Source: Streptomyces sp. GESEQ-4
GTDB taxonomy: Bacteria; Actinomycetota; Actinomycetes; Streptomycetales; Streptomycetaceae
Assembly: GCF_017948455.1 (NCBI RefSeq)
Contig: NZ_JAFFSU010000018.1
Location: 95,912-159,911, forward strand
Direction: 5' to 3'
Length of the DNA stretch: 64,000 nt
Below are positions 17,371-27,574 of the stretch, piece after piece. Position numbers and translations under genes: made by a program. Every line of letters starts with the position of its first letter. Position 1 is the first letter of the stretch. The notes under the pieces were generated by a model. The model had not been told where the DNA came from. It saw only the letters and a list, made by a program, of their open reading frames with translations, and did no database searches.

Positions 17371-18111
17371 ATGCCCACGCCATACGGATACCGCGGCGGC
17401 ATGGCGTTCGGCGTGGAGGAGCTGCGTGTGCTCCGCCGCGCTCTCGCCCTCGCCCTTCAGCCAAGCCCGGTCTCGGCCGAGGACGTCCAGGACTGCCTCC
17501 GCCTTGCCGAGTCCCTCGACGAGGCGATGCGTGAGGGGGCGCGGATGCGGGACTTCCTGGTGGCCGACGTCGCCCGGTACCGCGCCGCCCTGCCCGGCAC
17601 CGCCGCCGGCTACCTCGCGCTGCTGGGGGAGGCGCTGCACGCGGGGTATCGGCCGGTTCCCGATGACATCACCGCGCTCCAGGCGCTGAGCGGCAACCCT
17701 GCCGCGGCCGCCCTCCTCGACCGCTGCCGAAATCTCGCCGGGCGGGAGCAGAGGGAGCAGCGGGATCAGCGTGATCAGCAGGAACGGCGGCATGAGTCGG
17801 GTGGGACGGGCGTACGCGGCCATCTCGCGCCCCGTGCGGGGCGATCCGCGACATCGCCCCTCGCACCCGGCGCCCCAGCCCCCTGGACGCGCCTCACAGC
17901 CCTTCCCGGCGGTCTCGCCGCGGACGCGGGGGAGGGGCCCGGACGTAAGCCCGACAAGAAGCCCGCCGAGAAACCGGCCCCCAAGCCCGCCCCCGCCCCC
18001 GCCGCCCCGAAGCCCGCGCGCCCCATCCCCACCCCGGGCGAGGTCTTCCCGCGCCGCAAACCCGCAGCGCCGCCCGCGAACCCGTCACGCCAGCTCGTCG
18101 TCGCAGGTTGA
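17371..18111 (+). CDS. conserved actinobacterial hypothetical protein with Pro/Ala/Lys-rich tail
   Basis: A 246-residue protein starting at ATG 17371 (MPTPYGYRGGMAFG); an internal ATG at 17401 is an alternative. Residues 10-125 form a compact helical region (VEELRVLRRALALALQPSPV, then DVQDCLRLAESLDEAM and RYRAALPGTAAGYLALLGEA). After that comes a hydrophilic stretch rich in R, Q and E (EQREQRDQRDQQERR), then low-complexity K/P/A repeats ending in RQLVVAG. No transmembrane segment or enzymatic motif is seen. Function is not recognised. Confidence 0.7.
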   Translation: MPTPYGYRGGMAFGVEELRVLRRALALALQPSPVSAEDVQDCLRLAESLDEAMREGARMRDFLVADVARYRAALPGTAAGYLALLGEALHAGYRPVPDDITALQALSGNPAAAALLDRCRNLAGREQREQRDQRDQQERRHESGGTGVRGHLAPRAGRSATSPLAPGAPAPWTRLTALPGGLAADAGEGPGRKPDKKPAEKPAPKPAPAPAAPKPARPIPTPGEVFPRRKPAAPPANPSRQLVVAG

Positions 18112-18190
18112 GCGGCACCCTTCGGTACAGGTGGACGAAAACCCTCAACCCGGCACCGTCCGCTCCACGCCCCGTGGCTACCCTGGTCGC

Positions 18191-18370
18191 ATGGACTATG
18201 TCTCCGCGCTGCTGCCCCCGGCCGTGATGGCCGTGTTCTTCATCGGTGTGATCCGGGTGATCGTGAGGAGCCAGGGCGGGGCCAACAAGGCCAAGGAGGA
18301 CGCGGCCGTCGACGCCGCCATCGCGCGCTTGGACGGCGCCCGCCAGACCCCCTCCGGCACCGACGCCTGA
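18191..18370 (+). CDS. small single-pass membrane protein, 59 aa
   Basis: ATG 18191 encodes MDYVSALLPPAVMAVFFIGV and onward: one hydrophobic helix (residues about 5-26), then a charged cytoplasmic tail (SQGGANKAKEDAAVDAAIAR). Short proteins of this form are widespread in Streptomyces. The gene is followed 3 bp later by a strong rho-independent terminator, supporting real transcription. Function is unknown. Confidence 0.72.
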   Translation: MDYVSALLPPAVMAVFFIGVIRVIVRSQGGANKAKEDAAVDAAIARLDGARQTPSGTDA

Positions 18371-18373
18371 CGT

Positions 18374-18425
18374 AGGGCGTACGGCTCCCGTGCCCCTCGG
18401 GCACTTTCGAGCCGTACGCCCTTTT
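18374..18425 (+). terminator. rho-independent terminator with T-run
   Basis: Perfect 14-bp arms AGGGCGTACGGCTC (18374-18387) and GAGCCGTACGCCCT (18409-18422) enclose an inner GTGCCC/GGGCAC hairpin and are followed by TTTT. It lies directly after the small membrane protein gene, an unusually canonical terminator for Streptomyces. Confidence 0.85.
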
Positions 18426-18495
18426 CGTTCCCGTTTGCTCTCCATGTGCCCGCCCCGGGCGCCAATACGGAGATCTCCCACTATTGTGTCGAGTT

Positions 18496-18960
18496 GTGCC
18501 TCGCCCATTGGGAGAACTCGAAGACGCGGTCATGACGCGGGTGTGGAAGTGGAACCGCCCGGTGACCGTTCGAGAAGTCCTCGAAGATCTTCAGCAGGAA
18601 CGGTCCATCGCCTACACCACGGTGATGACCGTTTTGGACAATCTCCATCAGAAGGGCTGGGTGCGCCGCGAGGCGGAAGGCCGGGCCTATCGATATGAGG
18701 CGGTCTCCACCCGGGCCGCCTACGCCGCCGCGCTGATGAACGAGGCCTGGTCGCAGAGCGACAACGCGGCCGCCGCTCTCGTCGCCTTCTTCGGGATGAT
18801 GAGCGACGAACAGCGGCAGGCCCTGCGGGACGCCATCCGCGTCGTCGGAGACCCGGAAGAATCCCCTGAACCCGCCGAAGAGACCGCCGCCACCGATAGC
18901 GCCGAACGCGATACGGGCGGGGAGAACCCCGGCTCGGCACCGGAGGCGGGCGGGCGATAG
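18496..18960 (+). CDS. BlaI/MecI/CopY-family transcriptional regulator
   Basis: A 154-residue protein from GTG 18496 (MPRPLGELEDAVM), chosen over a TTG four codons upstream because the family starts at this point. The N-terminal winged helix has LGELEDAVMTRVWKWNRPVT, VREVLEDLQ and IAYTTVMTVLDNLHQKGWVR, the wing (EGRAYRYEAV) and the C-terminal dimerisation helices (AALVAFFGMMSDEQRQAL). The last 30 residues are acidic, E/P-rich. There is no BlaR/M56 peptidase neighbour. TATTGT at 18482-18487 could be a -10 hexamer of a nearly leaderless transcript. Confidence 0.85.
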   Translation: MPRPLGELEDAVMTRVWKWNRPVTVREVLEDLQQERSIAYTTVMTVLDNLHQKGWVRREAEGRAYRYEAVSTRAAYAAALMNEAWSQSDNAAAALVAFFGMMSDEQRQALRDAIRVVGDPEESPEPAEETAATDSAERDTGGENPGSAPEAGGR

Positions 18961-18969
18961 CGTCCGCTC

Positions 18970-19503
18970 ATGTCAGCAGAGCGTCCCGAAGTCACCGCAA
19001 AAGCCATCACCGTCCGCCGGGCCCGCACCCGCGATGTACCGGCGGTGCGTCGACTCCTCGACACCTACGTCCGCGACGGGATCCTGCTCGACAAAGCCAC
19101 GGTGACCCTTTACGAGGACATCCAGGAGTTCTGGGTCGCGGAACGGGACGACAACGCCGACGTGGTGGGCTGCGGCGCCCTGCATGTGATGTGGGAAGAC
19201 CTCGCCGAAGTGCGCACTCTCGCGGTGAAGCCCGGACTGAAGGGTGCCGGTGTCGGGCATCAGTTGCTGGAGAAGATGCTGCACACCGCGCGCTGGCTCG
19301 GCGTTCGCCGCGTATTCTGCCTGACCTTCGAAGTGGACTTCTTCAGCAAGCACGGCTTCGTCGAGATCGGCGAGACACCTGTTGACACCGACGTCTACGC
19401 GGAGCTGCTGCGTTCCTATGACGAGGGCGTCGCGGAGTTCCTCGGTCTCGAACGAGTGAAACCGAACACCTTGGGCAACAGCCGGATGCTTCTGCATCTG
19501 TGA
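18970..19503 (+). CDS. argA: amino-acid N-acetyltransferase (short GNAT-only ArgA type)
   Basis: A 177-residue GNAT protein. Motifs: RARTRDVPAVRRLLDTYVRD at the N-terminus, acetyl-CoA-binding VKPGLKGAGVGHQLLEKML (Q/RxxGxG/A type, about residues 87-105), and FEVDFFSKHGFVEIGETPV. This matches the stand-alone N-acetylglutamate synthase class of actinobacteria (M. tuberculosis Rv2747 type), acting at the first step of arginine synthesis. The kinase-like domain of classical ArgA is absent. It starts 9 bp after the BlaI-like gene and is probably cotranscribed with it. Confidence 0.78.
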   Translation: MSAERPEVTAKAITVRRARTRDVPAVRRLLDTYVRDGILLDKATVTLYEDIQEFWVAERDDNADVVGCGALHVMWEDLAEVRTLAVKPGLKGAGVGHQLLEKMLHTARWLGVRRVFCLTFEVDFFSKHGFVEIGETPVDTDVYAELLRSYDEGVAEFLGLERVKPNTLGNSRMLLHL

Positions 19504-19640
19504 TCGCCGACGAGATTTCAAGCGGACTGCGCTGCCCAGGTTCCCTATGTCCGAAACGCGCATGTTTCCGGACCAAGGATGACCTGTGGGTCTCTCCCAG
19601 GGGTTTGTGTTTTTCCAGCAAAAGCGGTTTGCTTTCCGAT

Positions 19641-19656
19641 GTACTGCAGTACTGCA
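19641..19656. promoter_or_regulatory. overlapping palindromes at the lsr2 promoter
   Basis: GTACTGCAGTAC (19641-19652) and TGCAGTACTGCA (19645-19656) are both perfect 12-bp palindromes that overlap. They run directly into the AT-rich TATAAC (19657-19662), a plausible -10 hexamer about 67 bp before the lsr2 start. This dyad probably binds a regulator of lsr2, possibly Lsr2 itself (inference). Confidence 0.5.
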
Positions 19657-19728
19657 TATAACAGGGGACGGCGAAACGGCGGACGCCGGAGACCCCATGC
19701 CCTCAAGTTATCGATGAAAGGAAATCCG

Positions 19729-20064
19729 GTGGCACAGAAGGTTCAGGTCCTTCTTGTCGACGACCTCGACGGCGGCGAGGCGGACGAGACCGTGACGTTC
19801 GCGTTGGACGGCAAGACGTACGAGATCGATCTCACGACCGCCAATGCGGACAAGCTGCGCGGCCTTCTCGAGCCTTACGTGAAGGGTGGTCGTCGCACCG
19901 GAGGCCGTGCTTCGGGTGGACGCGGAAAGGCGCGTGCCGCTTCGGGTGGCAGCCAGGACACCGCGCAGATCCGCGCCTGGGCGAAGGAGAACGGTTACGA
20001 GGTCAACGACCGCGGCCGTGTTCCCGCGACCATTCGCGAGGCATACGAGAAGGCGAACGCCTGA
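19729..20064 (+). CDS. lsr2: Lsr2 nucleoid-associated xenogeneic silencer
   Basis: A 111-residue H-NS-like protein from GTG 19729 with AAAGGA upstream. The N-terminal dimerisation/oligomerisation domain (residues 1-55: QKVQVLLVDDLDGGEADETV, FALDGKTYEIDLT) is joined by a Gly/Arg/Ser linker to the DNA-binding domain (IRAWAKENGYEVNDRGRVPA), whose RGR motif at residues 95-97 inserts into AT-rich minor groove. It silences horizontally acquired, AT-rich DNA, including specialised-metabolite loci. Confidence 0.96.
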   Translation: MAQKVQVLLVDDLDGGEADETVTFALDGKTYEIDLTTANADKLRGLLEPYVKGGRRTGGRASGGRGKARAASGGSQDTAQIRAWAKENGYEVNDRGRVPATIREAYEKANA

Positions 20065-20085
20065 TCGCGAGGCCTTTGGCAAGGC

Positions 20086-20901
20086 CTATGACAAGGCCGA
20101 CGGCTGAGCGCAAGCGCGCCGCAGCCGCAATCGGTGGCAGTGGGTTGCCACCGTGTGCACAAGTCGCACGAGATCGGGGGCGTCTCCACCGCCCCCCAGA
20201 GCCGACAGCGTCGGCAGCGAGGCTTCGACCTCGCATCCCGGCTCGGGGGGTCGCAGCCACACGGCGGCCCCCCGGAGGGCTGCGGTCGCGGTCCACGGCG
20301 GCCGGACTCCCGTGATGGAGCACCGTCCCGGAGGCACGGGTGCGTCCATCAGGTCGCCCTCGCCGAGCGCTGTCAGGTCGAGCGCCAGCGTGCCCCACTC
20401 CAGCCAGTCCAGCAGCCCGGGCAGCTCTTCCCTGCTGCCCGCGGCCACCAGCAGCCGCATCCGGTCGCCCTGTACGGCCACCGGGGAGCCCGGCGCCAGG
20501 TGGCGCAGCGCGGACCGGCCCGCCTCGGCCGGCACGTCCAGGACGTCGAAGCGCAGGCCGAGTGGAAGTCGTACGGGAATCCCGGGCACCGTCGCCCATC
20601 CCAGTTCGTTCTCGTACCACCGGCGGACCTGATCGCTCGGATCGAGCGGTCGCCGGGGGAAGGGGACCGCTGTGGAAACGGTGGAGGCGGTGGAGATTGC
20701 GGGCGAAGTCGAGCGGCCGGTGGCAACCATGCCAAGCGCAACTGCCGAAGGACCGTGCGAGTTACGCTGGGTGTCCACGTGAGTGCGCAGCGTGCTGGAT
20801 AAGGGGGCGTGCGGGGGTGTGGGGTCGTGCAAGGTTGTTCGCCCGTAGCGGAGGGAACGGGTGCGCGCGGCATGGACTGTCGGTGCGAGCGGGTAAGACA
20901 T
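20086..20901 (-). CDS. SCO3374-type hypothetical protein
   Basis: A 271-residue reading frame resembling the actinobacterial family named after SCO3374, found between lsr2 and clpC. The conserved part runs from about residue 80: FPRRPLDPSDQVRRWYENEL, WATVPGIPVRLPLGLRFDVL, WLEWGTLALDLTALGEGD, SLPTLSALG, HTVATHCHRLRLRRAC. The region overlaps what is called the bifunctional primase/polymerase N-terminal-like fold in relatives, but no catalytic residues are evident. The start is uncertain: ATG 20901 is the longest reading, and the first 60 residues are low-complexity, so a start near 20778 or 20730 is possible. It is divergent from clpC. Confidence 0.62.
   Translation of the reverse strand: MSYPLAPTVHAARTRSLRYGRTTLHDPTPPHAPLSSTLRTHVDTQRNSHGPSAVALGMVATGRSTSPAISTASTVSTAVPFPRRPLDPSDQVRRWYENELGWATVPGIPVRLPLGLRFDVLDVPAEAGRSALRHLAPGSPVAVQGDRMRLLVAAGSREELPGLLDWLEWGTLALDLTALGEGDLMDAPVPPGRCSITGVRPPWTATAALRGAAVWLRPPEPGCEVEASLPTLSALGGGGDAPDLVRLVHTVATHCHRLRLRRACAQPSALS
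20837..20850. promoter_or_regulatory. ClgR-type operator, distal copy
   Basis: The sequence GTTCGC-CCGTA-GCG matches the GTTCGC-N5-GCG box described for ClgR in Streptomyces, which activates clpP1P2, clpC1 and lon. It lies about 310 bp before the clpC start and inside the longest reading of the divergent SCO3374-like gene, which argues for a shorter version of that gene. Confidence 0.5.
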
Positions 20902-20942
20902 CCCTAGTGAGAGGGGGCGACACGCAGGACAGGGCGTCTCAC

Positions 20943-20956
20943 GTTCGCCATCGGCG
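20943..20956. promoter_or_regulatory. ClgR-type operator, proximal copy
   Basis: GTTCGC-CATCG-GCG is a second exact match to GTTCGC-N5-GCG, 106 bp from the distal copy and about 206 bp before the clpC start. Its intergenic position and the known ClgR control of clpC1 in Streptomyces support a real site. Confidence 0.68.
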
Positions 20957-21162
20957 TACTGATGGTGAGGGTAACTGCCTGGCCTGCGGGAACATCGTCT
21001 CGCACCATCGGGTTGGAGCAGATGTCGGCGTTAGCGGGGTCAGGAGGCCATCGACGGTGTCGGCAGTTGGAATGAGCGGTCCCCGCTTGCGGGACTAAGC
21101 TGCGGAAGGACAGGGAGGGGAAGTTCCCCCCACTGCCTGACCGCTCTGAGGAGCGATTAACG

Positions 21163-23688
<2,526 letters not shown>

Positions 23689-23707
23689 GCCTCACAGCGG
23701 ACTCACA

Positions 23708-23750
23708 GCGGAAAGGGGCCGGTGCCGTAAAGGCACCGGCCCCTTTCCGC
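23708..23750. terminator. bidirectional terminator between clpC and the NACHT gene
   Basis: Perfect 19-bp arms (23708-23726 and 23732-23750; core GGGGCCGGTGCC/GGCACCGGCCCC) surround the loop GTAAA, 19 bp after the clpC stop. It can end transcription from clpC, and from the convergent NACHT gene, whose stop is at 23774. Confidence 0.85.
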
Positions 23751-23773
23751 TGCGGCGTTCAGGCCGATCGTGT

Positions 23774-26700
23774 TCAGGCCAGCCCCACCGTCAGGCGCGG
23801 CAGGCTGGCCCGGAGCCGGGTCAGTCCCGGATCGTCCGCGTTCAGCCGATGCCCCCGCGCACACACCAGGTTGAGCGTGCCGAGTGAGGGAAACGCCTCC
23901 GCCAGTACCTCCACACCCCGAAGCTCCGTCAGCTGCCACAGATGCAGCGACCGTACCCCTGGCATGGCGCCGAACTGCCGGAGCTCGGCGAAGGTCCGGA
24001 CGGTGGTGTTGACCTCGCGGATCCGCCCGGAATCACGGACGAACTCCCAGAACTCGGCGGGATTCAGCGGCAGGGGCAGCACGACGGAGGTGAGCGCCTC
24101 CCACGCATCGAGTCCCCGTGTGTCCACCAGCCGCTGCGCGGTCAGCGCCAGTCGCTCGACCCCCTGGTGCACGGGCAGGGACGTCACCGAGGTGAGGTGG
24201 GGAGTCGACAGGGTCAGTGAGGTGAGCGCGGGAATCTCCGCCAGCTTCCCCAGGTCCTCGGGCTGCAGCGGCATGCGCAGGGACAGATCGGTGAGCGCGG
24301 GCAGCTCGGCGACGGCCGAGATGTCCGTCAGAGCCGAGGCGTGCTCGGTCGCGGTGAGCTGGTGCAGTTGCCGGCCGTGCGAGCGCAGGAAGTCCAGGTC
24401 CTTCAGGGCGGGCAGCCGTTCCAGGCGCAGCTGGCTCAGGGGCGGCAGCCGGGCGTCGGCGAGTTCGCGGGAGGTGAAGGGGCCGCTCAGGGCGAGCCGC
24501 CCGGCTGTCGGCAGCTCGTGCACCAGGTCCAGCTGCTCGCGGGTGCTCACCGGCAGTGCGCGGCTCGGCAGTATCCGGCTGAGTACCGAGCGGGCGTACT
24601 CGGCGGCAGGGAAGTTGTTCCACGCGTGCATCAGCCGCACCTGCACGGTGCCCGGCAGCCCCGGAGTGCTCACGAGCCGTCGCGCATACGGGATCGCCTC
24701 CGCGCCGCCGACTCGGCCGACCAGGTCGGCGACCGCCCGGCTCCGTGCCGGGCCCAGCTCCTCGGGGGTGGGCAGGAACTGAAGGACGTACGGTCCGAGC
24801 CGCGCGACCTGTGAGACGTCGTCCGGGGTGAGGGAGCTCATGAGGGCGGCGATCCGTGCGCGCACCCGCTCCTGGAGTCCGGTGTCGAGCCAGGCGGCGT
24901 GCTGGGCGCACAGGGCGGTCAGCACGGACAGCTGGGTGCGCAGCGGCTTGGGGACGCCCGGGGCGTCAGCACGGGCGATGAGGCCTGTCAGCAGCTCGCC
25001 GATCTCCCGTCGGCAGTGGCCGGCGGCCAGCAGGATGACGTCCTGCCACAGCGTGTCGTCGGCGTTGCGGCAGAGCTCCCGCAACGATTCGCTCTCCACG
25101 AGTTCCTTGGCGGCGAGGAAGTCCTGGAAGGTGCGGTGGATGAACTGGTAGGAGTCGTCGCCGCGTTCCTGGAGCAGGCCGGAGCGGTTGAGCAGGTGGG
25201 TGAGGACGGCCTCGGGGGTGCCCTGGCCGCGGGCCCGTTCCATGCCGGCCAGCGCCGCCGCCAGCTGTGGTCGGGCCTGGCCGCGGGTGAACTCGGACTG
25301 GCCCCCGCGCACCAGCCAGACCGCGATGCGCTGGAGGATCTGGTGGTGCTCCTCGACGGTCAGGCTGATGCCGTCCGGGGCGTCCACCCGGCGCCGCCGG
25401 TCGCGGTGGCCGAGGAGCATCTCCAGGGCCGCCTGGTAGAGCCGGAACCGGGTCTCCGGCAGGAAGCCCTGATGCCGGCGGTGCAGCGCGCAGATCACCG
25501 CGCACAGCAGCGGCGTGCGGGCCAGGTCGCTGAGCGCGGGGTTGTGCCGGAACTGCTGGGACAGGTCCTGTGCCAGCTCCTCGAGCAGTGCGTGGTCGTC
25601 GTCCTCCAGGCGGGCCGCGCGATGCCAGGAGGAGATGAACGTCTGAACGTCCTCGTCCCGCATCGGCAGCAGCCGCAGCTCCTCGAACCGCTCCTCCTCC
25701 AGCCAGTCCGGCTCCACCGCCAGGGGGCGTACGGTCGCCACACAGCGGGTGCGCGGGTAGCGCGCGAGCAGCGCGCACAGCCAACGGTGCGCCTCCTCCC
25801 GGTCCGCCTGCGGAACCTCGTCGAGGCCGTCCACCAGCAGCAGCGCGCGCCCCGCCTCCAGCACCCGGCCCGCCCAGCCCTCGGGCGGCTCGTCGACCAG
25901 CAGCCGGGCGGCGTGCGGCAGCCCGGCGGGCGAGGGGAAGGCGCCGTTGTGGGAGTGCAGGGTGCGCAGCGGGACGACGAACGGGACCAGGCCGTTGAGC
26001 CCCGCCAGGGTGGAACCCAGGGTGCCGGCGGCGGTGTGCGCGGCCAGCCACCACACCAGCGTCGTCTTGCCCGCGCCCGCCTCACCGCGCAGCAGCACGC
26101 GCGGACGGACCGACAGCAGGGTGTCGATGCGCTGCGGAGTGCGCCCGGTCGTGGAGAAGGGCTGCCGTGTCGTCGTCGTGTCCAGGTTCCGCGCGGCCGC
26201 CTCGGAGATCCGGGGGACCGCCTCCAAGTTCAGATAGGCGGTGTTCAGGTCCCATTCCGTCTCGCGGCGCGTGAGATCGTCCAACCCGAAGATCCGCATC
26301 CGCCGGAACGCGATCTCGACAGCCCGGGCGTAATCGCGCTCGTACGCGCTGTCCTGAGGATGGTGGCGCGTGATCGGCTCGGTGTCCGGGATGTCGTACG
26401 GCAATTCCGTCAGGTTTGCCATCGGGACGCCCTCGGCGCGTAAGTGGCCCCGGCCGCGCGGGATCGAGGTGACGATGCCCAGCAGGACATCGCCCGCGAA
26501 GACCGGGGCGCCGGACAGTCCGGCCAGCGGGCTGGGGCCCGGCGCCGGCGGTTCGGTCGCCGGGGCACGGTCGAAGGAGAATGTCAGCACCGAGCGCGGG
26601 TGGGCGGCGGCGGGCAGGACGCTACCGGTGAACTGGTCGGTGGCCAGATGCCGCCCGGCGTGCCGCTGGATGTCCGGGTAGCCGATGATCTCGCAGTCCG

Positions 26701-26986
26701 GCAGCGCCTGTTCGGCGGCGAGGTGGCCGACCCGGACGTGGGTCGAGCAGGGCAGTTCGTCGGCGGTGAGGAGCAGCGCGGCATCCTGCTCGGGGTCGGA
26801 CCAGACGACCTCGGCGGGCGTACGACCGCTGCGCCGGGGGTGGGCGACCTCCGGCTTCGCCTTCGTGATGTCGCCGAGGACATGGGCGCAGGTCAGCACC
26901 AGCCGCCCGTTGAGCGCGACTCCGCTGCCCTGCCGGTCGCCCAGCACCACGACGGCGCGGCTCGCGGGGGAGTCCCCGGGGGTCAT
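23774..26986 (-). CDS. trypsin-NACHT-LRR protein (bacterial NLR-like, candidate antiphage effector)
   Basis: A 1070-residue three-part protein. Residues 10-200 form a trypsin/HtrA-like protease with an apparent full triad: His35 in LTCAHVLGD, Asp68 in PEQDAALL, Ser158 in GLSGAPVF. Residues 285-700 are a NACHT STAND ATPase: Walker A GEAGAGKTTL (301-310) and Walker B ALLLVDGLDE (381-390). Residues about 830-1065 are leucine-rich repeats (LPALTDLSLRM, IPALTSLTLST, MPGVRSLHLWQ). The effector-NTPase-sensor order is that of animal NLRs and bacterial Avs/bNACHT defence proteins. Its start overlaps the stop of the Trypco2 gene (ATGA). No signal peptide is seen, so it should be cytoplasmic. The target substrate and trigger are unknown. 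Confidence 0.88.
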   Translation of the reverse strand: MTPGDSPASRAVVVLGDRQGSGVALNGRLVLTCAHVLGDITKAKPEVAHPRRSGRTPAEVVWSDPEQDAALLLTADELPCSTHVRVGHLAAEQALPDCEIIGYPDIQRHAGRHLATDQFTGSVLPAAAHPRSVLTFSFDRAPATEPPAPGPSPLAGLSGAPVFAGDVLLGIVTSIPRGRGHLRAEGVPMANLTELPYDIPDTEPITRHHPQDSAYERDYARAVEIAFRRMRIFGLDDLTRRETEWDLNTAYLNLEAVPRISEAAARNLDTTTTRQPFSTTGRTPQRIDTLLSVRPRVLLRGEAGAGKTTLVWWLAAHTAAGTLGSTLAGLNGLVPFVVPLRTLHSHNGAFPSPAGLPHAARLLVDEPPEGWAGRVLEAGRALLLVDGLDEVPQADREEAHRWLCALLARYPRTRCVATVRPLAVEPDWLEEERFEELRLLPMRDEDVQTFISSWHRAARLEDDDHALLEELAQDLSQQFRHNPALSDLARTPLLCAVICALHRRHQGFLPETRFRLYQAALEMLLGHRDRRRRVDAPDGISLTVEEHHQILQRIAVWLVRGGQSEFTRGQARPQLAAALAGMERARGQGTPEAVLTHLLNRSGLLQERGDDSYQFIHRTFQDFLAAKELVESESLRELCRNADDTLWQDVILLAAGHCRREIGELLTGLIARADAPGVPKPLRTQLSVLTALCAQHAAWLDTGLQERVRARIAALMSSLTPDDVSQVARLGPYVLQFLPTPEELGPARSRAVADLVGRVGGAEAIPYARRLVSTPGLPGTVQVRLMHAWNNFPAAEYARSVLSRILPSRALPVSTREQLDLVHELPTAGRLALSGPFTSRELADARLPPLSQLRLERLPALKDLDFLRSHGRQLHQLTATEHASALTDISAVAELPALTDLSLRMPLQPEDLGKLAEIPALTSLTLSTPHLTSVTSLPVHQGVERLALTAQRLVDTRGLDAWEALTSVVLPLPLNPAEFWEFVRDSGRIREVNTTVRTFAELRQFGAMPGVRSLHLWQLTELRGVEVLAEAFPSLGTLNLVCARGHRLNADDPGLTRLRASLPRLTVGLA

Positions 26987-27417
26987 CGGGCGGGCGGCGC
27001 GGGGAAGGGGACCGGGACGGTGTTCCCGGGGCCCGTGTCACTTCGGCGGTCGTCCTGGCCGGATCCCGCGTCACTTCCCAGGCCTTCGTCGCCGAAGCCC
27101 GCCGTACTGCCCCGGTCGTCGTTGCCGACCTGCCAGGGCCCGCTCGTCGTGGAATCGCGCGGGGTGAGGGTGAAGGCGATGCGATGCGTACGGCCCGTGC
27201 TGCGGGCGGCGTCGGCGCCCGCCTCCGCGACCCAGGCCCGGACCTTGCCGCCGCCCTTGGTCTCCTTGCGCAGCTCCACGGTGAACTCCATGTCGATGGA
27301 GCCCACTTCGAAGGAGACCGGCTGCCCTGTGGCGCGGGTGGCCGCCTCGATGAGCTGGTCGCGGACAGAGGCGATGGCGTCGGCGAGATCGATGCCGTCG
27401 ACGGCGTGACTGTCCAT
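26983..27417 (-). CDS. Trypsin-co-occurring domain 2 (Trypco2) protein
   Basis: A 144-residue protein from ATG 27417 (MDSHAVDGIDL), with GGGGGA upstream. Residues 6-90 match the Trypco2 pattern: DGIDLADAIASVRDQLIEAA, VSFEVGSIDMEFTVELRKE, then RTHRIAFTLTPRD. The C-terminal 55 residues are a disordered G/D/S/P-rich tail. Trypco domains were described (Kaur, Burroughs, Iyer and Aravind) as partners of trypsin-like and STAND NTPase conflict proteins, which matches the coupled downstream gene. It probably acts as a sensor, adaptor or regulator of the protease-NACHT protein. Confidence 0.85.
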   Translation of the reverse strand: MDSHAVDGIDLADAIASVRDQLIEAATRATGQPVSFEVGSIDMEFTVELRKETKGGGKVRAWVAEAGADAARSTGRTHRIAFTLTPRDSTTSGPWQVGNDDRGSTAGFGDEGLGSDAGSGQDDRRSDTGPGNTVPVPFPAPPAR

Positions 27418-27450
27418 GTGTCCCCCGTGGAGTGCGCGTCCCTGCACCTG

Positions 27451-27488
27451 GAAGTCTTTGCAACTACCAAGATTTTACTGTGCTTTGG
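27451..27488 (-). promoter_or_regulatory. AT-rich promoter segment of the Trypco2-NACHT operon
   Basis: The only distinctly AT-rich stretch nearby. On the minus strand it reads AAAGCACAGTAAAATCTTGG and onward, with TAAAAT as a likely -10 about 55 bp upstream of the Trypco2 start. No convincing -35 is seen. The composition would also suit Lsr2 binding. Confidence 0.4.
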
Positions 27489-27530
27489 CGCGTCGCATGA
27501 GGCTTCGTCAGCAATTCGGCGAGCTGACGA

Positions 27531-27561
27531 AGGGGCCGGTGCACACACGGCACCGGCCCCT
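27531..27561. terminator. hairpin terminator downstream of the acid phosphatase
   Basis: Perfect 12-bp arms AGGGGCCGGTGC and GCACCGGCCCCT flank the loop ACACACG. It lies just past the stop of the minus-strand phosphatase gene and 114 bp upstream of the Trypco2 start, insulating the defence-like operon from read-through. Its stem core resembles the clpC terminator. Confidence 0.8.
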
Positions 27562-27574
27562 GAATCCCGCGCTC

